DNA from: Motacilla alba alba
Taxonomy: Eukaryota; Chordata; Aves; Passeriformes; Motacillidae
DNA: 64,000 bases
Assembly: GCF_015832195.1 (NCBI RefSeq)
Contig: NC_052016.1
Span: 26,309,129-26,373,128, forward strand
Direction of reading: 5' to 3'
This document shows, in pieces, positions 1 through 12,431 of this stretch (the stretch's first letter is position 1; every line of letters starts with the position of its first letter). The notes under the pieces were generated by a model. It was not told the DNA's origin. It did not search any database and saw nothing but the letters and a program-made list of their open reading frames with translations. The position numbers and the translations under genes are program-made.

Positions 1-214
1 GTCACAGTTTGAATCTGATTGGATTTACTGCCAGTCACAAGAATTGATTCTGGCAGGAATAATCAATACTGCCTCTTAATTCTCTTGAAAGGTGTCAACA
101 CATTTGTGCCAAAGAGACACATTCTTCATGTTAAAGCATGTCAATCAAAATAGTTCGGTGCTGGATGAACATACTGAGGGACCTAAATACACAAATCTGT
201 GTGTTTGTTCAACC

Positions 215-268
215 AATATGATCTGATCTGATCAGAATATGATCTATCTCAGAATATGATCTGATTTT
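215..268. repeat. short direct repeat, aatatgatct units
   Basis: The 10-base unit aatatgatct occurs three times, near 215, 236 and 253, separated by GATC-rich spacers. It looks like a local slippage duplication. No function is evident. Confidence 0.7.
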
Positions 269-3200
269 AGTTCTGGAGTGAAAACACACCCTTCTCAGAG
301 GCAGATGATCTTGTCAGTCCAGGTAGTTCTAGGCAGTGCAGAGGTGGTGTGTGTGTGCATGTGTTACCTAGCACGTGGTGGCATGGAGACCTTGTGGCCT
401 GGATACACCTGGGAGAGATGGATCCCTTTTAAATGTGAAGCCTCTTGTAGCTGTACTGTTTAAACCTGCCTTGTCGACAACATGTGTTGTGTGCGTGTTG
501 GTTGTAAGGAACTCACTTGAATGTCAGGATTGGAGACTCTTCTGGGCAAGAATGTCCAGCAGTGCCATGGTGAGCACACCTGAAGAGCTGCACCAGTTTG
601 TCTGGACCCTGCCCTCTCTCCAGGAGTGGCCAGGTAAACAGGCGCTGTGGTGGAAGGCAGAGTAAGATGTGGAAGGCAGAGCAAGGTGTGCATGTTACTG
701 GTCCCCTTGTGAGGGGGAGTTCACAGTAACTTCCTGAAAGTCACCCAAGAATTTCTGTCATGCACTTGGTAAGGGTTTTTACAATATTATGTGATCATGT
801 GGTTTTACAGTCTTCTCTGCCTTCATGGGGAACTCCCCGTGAGTCAAGGTCTTAAACAGCAGATAACCTCTATGAACAATACAATGTTTCCCACTTCCCT
901 TCTCCCTCATTTTGTGTCCCCGACCCTCAGAGCTGGGTTGGCAGTGACAGGAGCCTCAGCTCCTGGCTCTGATGCAGGCTGACCAGGGGCTGCACAAGTG
1001 GTTCAGTCAGGCCCAGCATTGCAAATTATGTGGTGCCTTCAGGTGGGCTTTGGGACAGATAAAGAGGAAACCTCTGCTTTTAGATATTGCTGCTGCTCTG
1101 TGCTATAGATCTGGGACCTTGCTGTGCTAAGTGATGCACAAACAAATGTCCCAGCTCCTGGCCCGCTGTAGGGTAAAAGAATTCTGCCATGAACTCAGGT
1201 AGGAATCCAAACAGACACATCTATGTTCTCTGGCTTTGCTAGCAAAGATTTGCCAAGTCACTTAAGGAAGCGAAGTAGTTTCCAGAGACTCTGCAAAGCT
1301 GCTCTGGCAGATATTTTATTAGACATCCTTGCCAGGAAACTGAAGAAATACCATGATATGGTAAAGACACTTAACTCTCTTCCAGTGTCAACATAGTGTG
1401 AACAAATAACAAATAGCCAACTGACACAGAGCTGTATGAAAAGATAGACATCAAATATATGCTTATGTGTAACAGATGATGGATACTTGTCATAAACTTA
1501 AACATAAAACAATATGTTGCTATCTGGACCAGAATAATTGTTAGAAAAACTCTTCAACTGCATTCTGAGTATTCTCCATTTCAATGCTGTTGAAAGCCGT
1601 ATTGTAGCCAAGATATGAATATTTTAAATGATTTAGCTTTATGAATAAGAAAAAGATCTGAGTTGTAAAATGAAATTCTTGTTATTTTCCCTGTCTCTTC
1701 TTGAAGTAAGAGTGGACCCCTTAGTAATGATCAGCATTTTGTCAGCTTTTAAGTTTTATATAGCATTCAGTGAAGACTTGAAATTCTACTAGAAATTCCT
1801 TTTTTAAAGGAACAGATTGGTAAATTAAAAGAAAAACAGGGGTGCAGAGTTTTATCTGCTTCAACAATTGATGTTAGTAAGTGGGAACAAAAAGTCACCT
1901 GAAATTTCTTGCACTACTTAATTTGCATTTCTGGGATTTTTAGAATAACCAAATATTCATCTTGTAACATGTAACTGAATTCAGTTCATGCAAAAAAATG
2001 TGTTGCAATTTTTTTGTTTTGTGGCTTTCAAATTTGCTGTCTTTCTGACAGAAGCATATAACTTTTCACATTAAGATAGGCTCTCTGCTCTCTTCATTGT
2101 CTGAATAAAAGGCAGAAGCTGACACTTGTGTATTATGATATTTATACTGATGCACCTTTTGATGCAAAACCATTTTCTTTCCCTACTTAACAGGCAGCTT
2201 CCTTTATGTGGTACTGAGAGCTAGACAATGAACCCCAAGTGATTGTAATACTCTCCAGACACTTCAATTATGTCACCTTTTTAGATTTCTGATGTGGAAC
2301 AGGATCATCCAACCTGCTTGAGCAGCCATCCTCCTCCCTTTCACAACATTTTAAAAGTTTTCTTGAAAGGTGAAGTTGTTTCAAATGCTCTAAATGTTGA
2401 ACCAAGAATGTCTGGGTAAATCAAATAGCAGAGATGCCTTATTTATCATGAAGTGAATGAAGTTGTGATGGATTCTCGTATCATGAACAAACTGGTTGTC
2501 TTCCCATCATCCTGGAAGTGCCCCAATTTCACAGCATATACCTCTGGGGCAGAAGGAATTCAGCATGTGAAAGCTGAATGTGTTGAGAGTTCATTTGTGT
2601 TTTCAACTTTAAAAAAAAGTTTGTGGAAGAGTTGTTGGGCATACTCTGATATGAAGGAATGATGAGCAGTGGCCAAGAAAACAAAGGTCCTTTGGCTTTA
2701 TTGCCTGGCTGTGGCATAATTGTGTACTGGGGCTCTCCAGAAGAGCTGGGATCTGCCTCCAGGGCAGATGCCACTCATTTATTGGAAAGCACACCTGCCT
2801 GTTGCAGAACTATGGAAATTAGGCATCTTAGCTTGTTTTTTTGAGAAATGGTGGGGCTGCAGGGAAATGACGAGGCTTTCTAAAGCACTGTGTAAAGTTG
2901 AAATCAATGGGTAGTCTGGTACTGTGGCACCCAAAGCCTCCAAGGATTGTGATTCAGTCCCAGCTGCAAGCTGGCAGCGATGGACATCACTCCTGTTATC
3001 ATCAGGCTGGCTGAAAGAGATGGGAGCAGCTGTGCTGTTATGCCTCACCAGTACTGATGGGATATCTAGGGGAGGGTCCTGACATTGAGCAATACCCAGG
3101 CTTGGCCCTCTCCTGCCTCATGTCACCTAACCCAGCTCTTCTACCTCATTGTATGCTCAACCTGTGGAGTAGACTCTGCACAAAGAGCTCTATCTGAATT

Positions 3201-3931
3201 CATATTGATCATCTTCTTATATGGCTTATCCCATTGTGTAGAAAGAATAGAGGTTTTTAACTGAAGAAATAGAAAAGAATGTGGTGGTTGCATTTTCAAA
3301 GCTATAGGAAATGTAGATGTGGTACTAGGACAAAGAGTGTTGCAACTGGTCAGTGTTGGTGGCAGCACTGAATGAGATCCAGCTGGGTTAAAGCTCTGGC
3401 TTTTCCACTAAAGCAGGTGCCTTTTGCCCTTGCATGGTGGGCTAACAGGCTGGGAGGGCTGGAGGCTGCTGTTGGCCAGCTCTCTTTAGCACCTTCCTCC
3501 TTGAAAGCACCTCTTTTGTTAAGGCATTGAGGAATATAATGAGGAAATTAAACAGGTAAATGTATCTTTACTCATACTCCTGTTGCTGTGAAGGGAATTT
3601 GAATGCACTAATGAAATCTGCATTGACACAATTCCACAGAGTCTGAGGTAACAGGGATCAACTTCTGTTGTGCTAGGATGTAAGTCTTGAGATCAGCATG
3701 GCTGTGAGCCATTTGAAATATTTTACTTGGTATGAGGAGAGATGAACACCAGGGTTGTATGGCAGGTCTAGCTGAATAAGGACTCCAGTTAATCTCTGCT
3801 GAGAATTTTCAAAGGGAAGTATTTATCCTTGCGCCAAATGTCTGTACTTGATATGTCTGACCTTGGGTGTTGTGTATATCTCCTCTAAAATATGAGATTG
3901 AAATGCTGTTGTTCTGATTTGCTAGTTTTTG

Positions 3932-3947
3932 TTTTTTTTTTTTTTTT
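3932..3947. repeat. poly(T) tract
   Basis: There is an uninterrupted run of 16 T. No AATAAA complement stands just downstream of it, so it gives no support for a minus-strand retrocopy tail and is probably a simple homopolymer. Confidence 0.9.
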
Positions 3948-3995
3948 CTTTTCCCTGAGAAGAGCAGGTGTGGGTGTCCTTCTGCTCTCTTTCAG

Positions 3996-4043
3996 TGCGC
4001 CACAGTGAGAAGTGAAGGCAAGCAAAGCAAAGCCCTGTTGAGG
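3996..4043 (+). other. weak candidate exon (48 bp)
   Basis: A pyrimidine-rich acceptor ending in tctctttcag is followed by 48 bases and then by a good donor, AGG|GTGAGA. Only one of the three frames is open through the segment; it encodes 16 residues beginning CATVRSEGKQ and the length is a multiple of three. I do not recognise the peptide. Acceptor-donor pairs of this quality also arise by chance in 64 kb, so this is only a candidate. Confidence 0.12.
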
Positions 4044-4325
4044 GGTGAGAGAGGGGAGACAAGTGTGGTTCTGCCTGGAGTTCAAGTTACAGCTTCTGAC
4101 CTTGGAGTGGCTTTATTTGGGTAGGTCAAGGTGTGTGCAATTGGCCTGTCAATCACTGCATCTCAAATGCATTAAGAAATGTATGAAAGAACTCCTCCAC
4201 CTAGAAATTGTTCTTATAAAAATGTGAACACATACACAGAGAAATAAAAAGCTTTGGGGGGAAAATCTATATCTGCTGGATATCACTGTAAAAACCAGAA
4301 GTGCTCAGTCTCTTTAATTTTTATT

Positions 4326-4341
4326 AAAAAAAAAAAAAAAA
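4326..4341. repeat. poly(A) tract
   Basis: There is a run of 16 A, about 50 bases before the solo LTR. I see no AATAAA in the usual place upstream and no transcript-like sequence, so it is called a simple homopolymer. Confidence 0.85.
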
Positions 4342-4828
4342 GAGGAAGCCTCTGTTTAACAGTGTAACAATGTCTTCAGAATTCTTTAGGTTGTGGTCTC
4401 AGAGCATGTCGGAACCCAGGACATCCGTCGGACATTCCTGAATGTTCCGTGCCCTGGTCAGGAGCGGTGGAGACCCTGGCATGCAGCCAGAAACCCCTGA
4501 GGCTTTGAGCCTGACCCATGGAACAATTTACCAACCTTGCAGGAAGAACAAGAAGTCACACAAGTTTAGGTATTATAGTAGAAATAATCACGTGGTGAAG
4601 GGAAAAATTTTTGAGTGCTGTACAGGGGGTCTGGGTTTTGTACATGGGGGTCAGGAGTTCTAAGATGGAGGGATTTGGGCGTGCCCTGTCCTTCTTCTTT
4701 CTTCTTCCTAGCCTCCATGTTCAGGGTGATGTTGGCACTCACAGATCGGTTTAGGGTAGATAGTCACTGTTCAATATAGGTAGTAGGTATTGGGGGAAAA
4801 CTGTAAACATGTAACACATAATGTATGA

Positions 4829-4836
4829 TATAAAAG
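4829..4836 (+). promoter_or_regulatory. LTR TATA-like box
   Basis: The sequence tataaaag sits in the solo LTR about 93 bp before its AATAAA, the usual spacing for a U3 promoter with a short R region. The adjoining AAGATGGC resembles a YY1 site. Present-day activity is unknown. Confidence 0.45.
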
Positions 4837-4928
4837 ATGGCACCAGCCCCATGGGAGGGCAGTGTGCCTTTGGCTGACCTGCTGAGTGGACCTCAGCAGC
4901 TCAGGAGAAAATATTTTAGATAGCATAC

Positions 4929-4934
4929 AATAAA
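4929..4934 (+). terminator. LTR polyadenylation signal
   Basis: AATAAA lies in the predicted R region of the solo LTR, downstream of its TATA-like box. It could end transcripts running along the plus strand. Confidence 0.5.
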
Positions 4935-5118
4935 CTACCTTGAGACCGGACAACTGAAGACTTTTGAGTCTTTCTTTGACGGCGCAGGTTGGAGGAGAGA
5001 CTTTTCCACCTTTCGGGGTCACCCCAGTCTGGGGGTGAAACCCAGGAAGAGCAGAGGGACCAAATTATTGAAAACCAGCTTTGCTAGAAGCAGAGAGTGT
5101 GGCTCAGCCAGTGGGCTA

Positions 5119-5475
5119 CTGCAGACCCTATCTCTCACTACAGCAACCTGAAAGGAGGCTGTAGCAAGGCAGAGGTTTGCCTCTTCTTCCACATAACTAA
5201 TGGTAGGATGATGGAGAATGGTGTAAATTTGCACCAGGGGATATTTCAATTGGATATTAGGAAACATTTCTTGATGAAGAGGGTTGTCAACCACTGGAAT
5301 AGGCTGCCCAGGGAAGTGGTTGAGTCATCATTCCTGGAGGTATTTAAAAGATGTGTAGATGTGGCCCTCAGGGATATGATTTAGTGGTGGACTTTAGTGG
5401 CAGTCCTGGGCTAATGGTTGGACTTGATGATGTTTAAAGGTATTTTCCAACCTAAATGATTCTATAATTCTAGTT
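5119..5475 (+). mobile_element. CR1 LINE 3' end, ORF2 C-terminus still open
   Basis: This is the 3' end of a CR1 retrotransposon, 5'-truncated as most copies are. The plus frame stays open to 5384 and encodes a typical CR1 ORF2 C-terminus, with LDIRKHFL and then [12 protein letters not shown]. It is followed by the short 3' tail in which wording such as ggttggacttgatgatg and tccaacctaaatgattct is characteristic. The open frame implies a fairly young or little-decayed copy. It has no reverse-transcriptase or endonuclease domain and cannot move by itself. The solo LTR lies just upstream in the same orientation. About 75 bp between them (5045-5118) is unassigned. Confidence 0.9.
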
Positions 5476-6269
5476 CTATGCTCTTTCTAAAGGTTTTCAA
5501 CATTTAAGGAAAAATGAGGAAAATGTGTGTACATCACACAGCTGAAAGCAAGGTCCCATGGAAGGGAGCAAGACTATACTTTGGATGTTCTTATAAGAAA
5601 ATTTTGAACTGAGAAACAGTGGTGGGCAGGAGGATTCTGTTTTGGAGGAAGAAACCCATCCTTATTCTCTTCTTTCATGTAATCCAGATCAAAATTTGTA
5701 ATGACCTGAATGTTCAGTCAGACTTGTGCTAAAAGCGAACCCAAGTAGTGAGGTGGAAATCATTCTGTGGGGTTTCCTTGTATGTAAAAACAGAAAGTTT
5801 GAGTTGATTCTTGGCATACAAAGCAGAAAGCAGAAACAAGCTGTGAAGGGAGTGAGAGTCATGAGATGGCTCAGCATAGGTTTGCTGAAACTCTGTAGTA
5901 CTGGAAGAACAAAAAGTAGGGGGCTTCACGCTCTTCATGGGGTGATCCAAGCAGGCTGTAAAGAGTCTTGATGAAAAGATTGCAGCAAAATGAGAAGTGA
6001 AAGGGTGGATGTGTGCACGCTAAAGAAAACTTAAAAAAACATAATTATAATGAAAAAGACACTAATCCACATACTTTGAGTAGGAATGGAATTTTCTGCT
6101 GTTTCCCAGACAATGCTGGCATCATGTGGCCACTTTCTTTAGCTTGCCTTGTACTAAAATATTTCTGAAAAGTCGTTGCTTTCTCAACAACTTTCTGATT
6201 GGGATTCCTTAAAAAAAAGCTCATGAACACACACAATTCAATGCTAATGGTGTGACTCCTGGGAACGTC

Positions 6270-6335
6270 CTGTGCAGGGCTGAGTTGGATTTGATGATCC
6301 TTCCAATGCAGAATATTCTGTGACTCTGTGACTGC
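6270..6335 (+). mobile_element. CR1 3' tail remnant
   Basis: About 65 bases match the extreme 3' end of CR1, in particular gagttggatttgatgatcc followed by ttccaatgcagaatattctg and a degenerate terminal repeat (tgactctgtgact). Only the tail survives, as expected for a heavily 5'-truncated insertion. Confidence 0.75.
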
Positions 6336-7407
6336 TAAACTCAGCTGCGAGCCTTGCCTGGATGTCCTGTGACACTATCTCCATTTTCTAGAAGACATGA
6401 GGAGTCTTCAATTGGTCATTTGTGGCCTTTTACTTTCTGACCATGATCATGTTTTTAAAGTGATCAGTCAGCCTCTTTTAACACACAAGACAGTTTTAAG
6501 TTGTGCTTGGCTTTTGAATCTAAATGAGAGGAAGAAATTGCCATGTGCATGGCAGGCTGTGGTGAGAGTGTTTTCCCACTGTGGGGACGTTTGTAAGGAG
6601 GCGGAACAATGTTAGAGGACAGTAGGTTTCCAGGGAGGGAAAGAAACTGACACAGCAGTTCTTCCCAAACAGGAAGAATGTGGGGTGCATGAGGAGAAAT
6701 GAAGCTTGTTTTTGAAAGACCAGGAGCAGGAGAGATGATGCAGGGTCCAGGACATACCCACACAAGAAAAAAGGAGTGAGAACAAGAAGGAAAAAGAGCT
6801 GCAGTGATGCTTTTCGTGCATTCTCTGCAAAGGAGCAACATCCTGTTTAAGGATCTTAAAGGAGTCTTCTGTGTCTGCTGGGAGAGAAAAACTGTGCATG
6901 TAATTCCAAGTTGAGCTGATTAGTTTAAAAAATCAGGCTATATGGGAGTATTTTTACGTCAGTACTACTGGTATTTTTGAAGAATGGAAACCTGAGTATA
7001 GTAGCATCTAATACTACTTGAAGTAGAATCCTCTTACACTGACCTTCTTCAAAGAACTTTGCAGAAGTGCTCCTGAAGCTCAAGTAAATAATGCTTGTGT
7101 AGAGTAGCTTTAATCAATGATATTAGCAGCGTATTAACGTGCATCTCAAGTAACCAGGCAGGAACAGAATCTGTTTGGAGGAGTTCCTCTTTGAAGTTCT
7201 GTAAATCCAGATAAAATGGAAATCTTGGCAATGAACATAAACAGTTGGAAAAGTATTTCTCCCAATCGTGTTTCAGACTGTGTAACAGATTATGCAGCAA
7301 TAGTAAATTTATGATGAGACAGAGCAAATGTATGATTGCACACAAGTACAAATGTACAGGGTAGTGGTGCATGCTTGTATATATTTCTTTATTTATAAAC
7401 ACTTGTG

Positions 7408-7423
7408 TATATATATATATATA
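7408..7423. repeat. (TA)8 microsatellite
   Basis: There are eight TA units, flanked by TG and CA dinucleotides. On the minus strand it produces the YIYIYT run seen in a long chance reading frame. Confidence 0.9.
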
Positions 7424-10400
7424 CACCTGCACAGAAAAATTCCTTTTTATGAAGTTTTCTTTTAAAAAAAACCTCATACAGGTAAAAAAAGAAATGGAAG
7501 TATAAAATGTAAAACAAATGATAGAGCTGTTCAACCTTGTAAAACCAAACAAGTCTTGGTAACAAATAAGTGCATTGTGTCTGGATGCCTGATAGCAGCA
7601 AGTGGAAAGTCAGTTACTAGGAAACACGTGCCTCACTCCAAAGTATGCAGTGCTTGCTCTATAAATGCAGACGTTTGTTTAAATAAATATTGACTATAAT
7701 TATGGCGCTGTCTTAATGGCTTTTATGAACTTTTTACTATGTGTTTAGGTGACATGAAATTTTTAGTCTGAATTGATTGAGATTTAATGTTTAATCTTGT
7801 TCAGATTTGTTGCTCTTTGTTAAGATATCTGGCTTGGATTCTGACAAAACTTCAGCCGGGAGTAGGATACAAAATTCCATAATTCATAACAATAGAGTTA
7901 CTTGGGCATCTGCCTTGCCTAGTATAAAACAGATAGTTAAATGTTTTTGCATCTAGGTGATGATTCAAAGCAGATCACTAAATTTCTTCTCCTTGATCAC
8001 TTGGAATGTAAGTGCAGTTTCCTGGGAAAGGATTTTTTATCTAGAGTAGACACAGGAAAATCAGACTAATTGAATTCAGTACTCCAGATCCGTGAATGCA
8101 GGCCCTGCCTTTCTATGGTAGATACTTTTCTGCAGCTTCTATCCAAAAGGGAAGACACTTTTATTTCTTTGGCTATACATGGTTAAATATAAAGAGTAAT
8201 ATATGCACATACTTATTCTGTGTGAGGTTTGCTAGACTGTTTGTTCATAAAGGCTGCTTTTTCAGCTCTTGTTCTTGGAAGTTTGGATAAAAAGACAGTA
8301 AAGATGTGTGCTGTTTTATGTGCTCTTTCAGTGCAATTTTAATCAGGAGACTGTCTGCATTGTTAAAAGTTGTTGGGCTGGATACAAATTGAACTCACCA
8401 GTATGTAGAGGTTTTACTGTCAGGAGTATGACTTACTGGAAGCTATTAAATACATTTTTCTGAGTGTTTTGAAAGGGTATAAAATGGCTGAAAAAGGAAA
8501 ATTGGAAAATAAGTGTGGCTGGGGAGAAGAAACCAGGTTCTTCTGCTTAAATGTGGAGCTAGGGAAAAGGTGAGCTTTTTGGTAGATTATGCTTTCTCTA
8601 ACTCTTGCTTTGTCTTCTCAGTCCTCCTGGTTTGAAGAGTTAGAAATTCATTCCTTAATGTTTTAGAGGCTTTTGCATAGCTCTATGGGTGAAAGTGTTA
8701 CGCGTCATCTACAAGGACCTTAATCATTTTGTGCCACAATATTCCAGATGTCTGTGTAGCTTTACCGAAGCCATAGAGAGCAACCCCTGGCATGTGGAAG
8801 TGACGTGCATCTTTACAAGGCAAACAAGCTTACACCTCTTTGTGCCACAGAATGAAACTTCCTTTGGTTGTGAAAGAAAAATAGTGAGCTGGTTGAGGGT
8901 TTTTCTAAACTGTCACTTCCCCGTTTCACTCTGGTTTCTCAGTGGGGGCAGAGCAAGTAACAGCTTAAGATACCATCAAATACGATAGCAAGGCATGCTT
9001 TATGCTCTCCAGAATATTGTCTATGAGTATGCCTCGCAAGAAGGACTGACATAACGCATGGAATGTAAAAGCATGTGCCAGAAATGGACAGTATTAAAAT
9101 GATTGTTGTTGCTGATTTCAAATCTGAATCTACTTTCAGGGAAAGAAAAAAACATGCTAATTTCTTTTTTCCTTTTCAAGGGGAGGAAGGAGGAGACCTG
9201 CTTCGGTAATTCAGATCACGGTTTCCTACCTAGTTTGTTAAAGATTTAAAGCCTTAGGGGGTGTGCCTCCAAGTATATTTGGTGACAGAACTCAATAGGG
9301 AGGTTTCAGCCCTAATTTGTGAATGAGAAACATCACAAGAAGTAGAGTACACACAGAGTAATCAGCTTAAATGCCCCATGGAAAATCTGACTGAACTGGA
9401 AATGATGTCAGATTCCCCCATGAACTAAACTACTCTTTCCTTAAACTTCTAAAGAGGTCAGCACCCTAGCAAACGTAGGAGAGTGAAGTTGCTCTTGTAA
9501 GAAAGGAAACCAAACCAAAAAATCCCCAAGCCCAAAGAAATCAGGATTTGTAAGACTGCATTGCTGCAGGAATTGTGGGATTTACTTTTTGGGGAAGAGT
9601 AGATGAAGTGGTAGAAATTCAAGATCAAAGCATTCTTTGAGGATAGCTTCGTGGCTACTACATTCAGGCTGAATTCCTGGGTTGTATCTGTTGTTACCCT
9701 GTTCGAGGACAGGCAGGGAGGAAGGTGGTGCTCAGTTAAGCGTCATAAGAATTTTAACAGCCCTGATTCAATACACGTGAGGATCAGCAGGAAGGAGGAT
9801 TGTACTTGACTCAGGTTGGCACTGTGCTGGCAGAATGCTGTCTGCGCAGGAGACAACGAATAGTGAGATACTCCCTCAGCTCCAGAATGTGGGAAAGAAA
9901 GGAGTATTGAGGAAATTGTATGACATTAAGCAGCCAAATGGCATTAAGAGCCTAGACAGGCTCTAGGTTTTAGATCTCATATGGAAGGTAGAGACTGGCA
10001 GAAACATGATGCCTGTCCATTTGTTCCACTGCTCTGGAGCAGAAGAGCAAGCGGGTGTTAGGGCTTGGGCCAGCTGCTTTCTGGTTGCCTTGCTACAGGT
10101 GGATTTGGTCTGTGGGACTGGAGGCTGATGGAAAAGCTTGCAGGGCTGCTCTGTAAAATGCAAAATATGTACCAACCCCATCATTTGAGGGAAAAAGTGT
10201 GGGAACTATGCCTCAGTGGTGAGGCTTGGGAATAAGTGAAAACAGGTAATACCACAAAGGGTAGCAGGTGCCTGTGGACTGACTTAGTGCTGTTGGAAAA
10301 TATTGGAGGGAGAGTTTAGTATTAAAAAATCCCACCCTGGTTTTCTGGTAGAGGCACACAGGATTTTTTCTGCTTAATACATCCTTTCTCTTTTCTCTCC

Positions 10401-11405
10401 TTGAGTTGTGTTTCTACCTCATTTCCGCCTTACAAGATATTTAATATTTTTAAACTTTTCTTTTGTGTCCTTGCCATGGCATGTGCTCTTTTGAGCAAGT
10501 CACTCTGAGCTTTGTAGGCAGTGTTGCTATCTCCCCACACAATTGCTCTGCTGCAGTGGGGTTTGTGAAACTGAATTTGTTTGCTGCTGCTGTTCTCTTT
10601 GCCCAAACATTTATCATAAGATATATCAAGGCTGTCATAAGATTTTTAAATTTAAGAGGTGGAGTGGGGAAGGAAACATGTAAAACATGGAGCTCTTTTA
10701 ACATCCCTGAAAGAAATCTGGATATTTTGTGTCTCTAATGTTTTTCCTTGGTATGCTTGAGTTGTCTGTAATTTATACTTAATTCAACCCTTCCAACATT
10801 TTTTAATGAGAAAAATACCTCTAATCTATAGCAATAGCTTCAATATAGTGTATCTTACCCTGGTAATAAAAACATTCAACAATATTTTAATCTAGTATTA
10901 TGGAATACTCTCGGGTATTTTTTAAAATGAACATGAAGGCTGAATGCTGGAAGATGCTCCATGAAAACGAATTGTATTATTAATCAAACCAAAACACAGA
11001 ATTTCTCACATAGTGATTTTAAAATGCCCAAGACAGTCTTTAATTGGAATGTTACAGAAAATAACGGAATGAGAAACTGTGTACTTGGTGTTCAATTAAC
11101 TTTACAACATATGTTCAGAAGCTTGTTAGATTGATCAAAATGTAACTATAGGATGTTAGAGTGTGTTGGCAACACAAGTCCATTTATGTGTTTTCCAATA
11201 ATAAATTTCAACTTAGATTAATAAGCACCTTCTTAATTAAACAGTCTTCCGTTGTTGCATGCTGAAATGGCTGATGCTAAGAGCCATTTCCATTCATTGT
11301 CTCCCATTAACTTCAGCACTTGCTCTTCCTTATGAGCATTCTTTGTCACACAAAGGAACCAGGTTTTGACAATGATTTTTCTCTCAGCACCTGTAATGTA
11401 GTTGA

Positions 11406-11423
11406 TTTTTTTTTTTTTTTTTT
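11406..11423. repeat. poly(T) tract
   Basis: There is an uninterrupted run of 18 T. No AATAAA complement lies next to it, so there is no sign of a processed transcript on the minus strand. Confidence 0.9.
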
Positions 11424-12078
11424 GCATTCTCTTATCTGAATCCAGGCTGTATTTTAGCCTTCTGTGGCTGTGAAAAGGGCACAGGAGATTTAAAGAACTC
11501 CCTGGAAGTAGGCACCAGAATGGCCTTGTCCACTTTGTGGTTTTGCTCTGTGTTTTTTTCAAAAAAGCTAAAGGAGGACATCCCGACTTTGTCAAAAGGT
11601 CTAGCTTGTGGTCTTGCAGTAGTGATGGATAGTGGATGACTGGAGAGGAATACAAGCACAGGAAAAACCTATGATGATGGATTCCTGTTATGTTCTGTCC
11701 AAATCACGTTGCTGTGACTTTGTTCCATGCTACTGAAAGCTACTTCCATAACTGGTCAGCGCTTGGGCCTTCAGGGCTTTTGCACCTGTGCCCACTGTCC
11801 TCTTGAGTTAGATGTGCACTCCCCTTCTACCATCACAGCAGCTCCAACTCTGCAGAGACCCAGCTCTGCCCTGATATTGCTGTTTTGGTTTTGTCCTCAC
11901 CACTTTAGCACTGGCTGGTGAAGCCCCTGGCTATGTCTAATGCGGTGGGGCCACAGGCTAAGTCAAATAGAAGTAGTTTCTCTACATCTGACAAAAGGCT
12001 CTTCCCTTTTTTTTAACTTTATAGCAGGTTGTGTGGGATGGATTGTAGTACAGGGCTGGCACCGCTCTTGTTATCAAA

Positions 12079-12425
12079 ATAATATAGCATGGCCTGGGTT
12101 AGAAGGGACCTTAAAGTTCATCTCGTACCAAACCCCCTGCCATGGGCAGGGACACCTTCCACTGGACCAGGTTTTCAAACCCTCATCCAACTTGCCATTG
12201 AACACTTGCAGGGATGGGGGGGTCTGCAACTTCTCTGAGTAACCTGTTCCAGTGCCTCACCACCCTCATTGTAAAGAATTTCTTCCTCTAATCTAAACCT
12301 ACCATGTTTCAGTTTAAAGCCACTGTCCTATCACTGCACGCCCTTGTTAGCAGCTCCTCTCCAGGTGTCTTGTGGGTCCCTTCAGGTACTGAAAGGCTAC
12401 AATAAGGTCACCTCAGAGCATGTGC
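12079..12425 (-). mobile_element. CR1 LINE 3' end (minus strand)
   Basis: Read on the minus strand this is the last 350 bases or so of a CR1 element. In plus-strand order the signs are: the complement of the terminal repeat (aatatagcatgg), then ggttagaagggacctta, ccctgccatgggcagggac, the complement of the 'accaggttgcccagag' type region, and ggtcacctcagagc at the truncated 5' edge. The frame is decayed. It abuts another CR1 end on the plus strand (12432-12722), so the two are head to head, with their 5' edges less than 10 bp apart. Confidence 0.9.
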
Positions 12426-12431
12426 TGGGCT

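Larger units (their letters stand above)
1..4391. other. AT-rich non-coding stretch
   Basis: I see no recognisable gene, RNA or full mobile element in this stretch. Short open frames on both strands lack any familiar motif and are consistent with chance. It contains a small local repeat (215-268), a run of 16 T (3932-3947), one weak candidate exon (3996-4043) and a run of 16 A (4326-4341). It reads as intron or intergenic DNA. Confidence 0.6.
4392..5044 (+). mobile_element. solo LTR of an avian endogenous retrovirus
   Basis: The block begins with TG at 4392 and has LTR architecture. A TATA-like tataaaag lies at 4829-4836, followed about 100 bases later by a polyadenylation signal AATAAA at 4929-4934 and a short U5-like tail. 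Text such as the opening tgtggtctcagagcatg and the stretch around the TATA box resembles ERVL/ERVK-type LTRs I know from songbirds, though I cannot name the subfamily. No gag, pol or env sequence and no second LTR follow, so it is a solo LTR left by recombination between two LTRs. The 3' edge is uncertain: CA dinucleotides at about 5021 and 5044 both fit, and no clean target-site duplication is visible with either. It stands 75 bp upstream of a CR1 copy in the same orientation. Confidence 0.75.
5476..12078. other. non-coding stretch with only small repeats
   Basis: Apart from a CR1 tail (6270-6335), a (TA)8 run (7408-7423) and an 18-T run (11406-11423), nothing is recognised here. The 167-codon minus-strand frame at 7049-7552 is AT-rich and runs through the TA microsatellite, so it is not treated as a gene. 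Confidence 0.55.

Noticed and set aside
7049..7552. 167-codon minus-strand frame, the longest in the window
   Set aside because: It is AT-rich, runs through the (TA)8 microsatellite giving YIYIYT, and has no recognisable motif or conserved composition.
8587..8634. Strong acceptor ttgtcttctcag followed by an open frame
   Set aside because: No donor follows before the in-frame stop and there is no polyadenylation context to make it a terminal exon.
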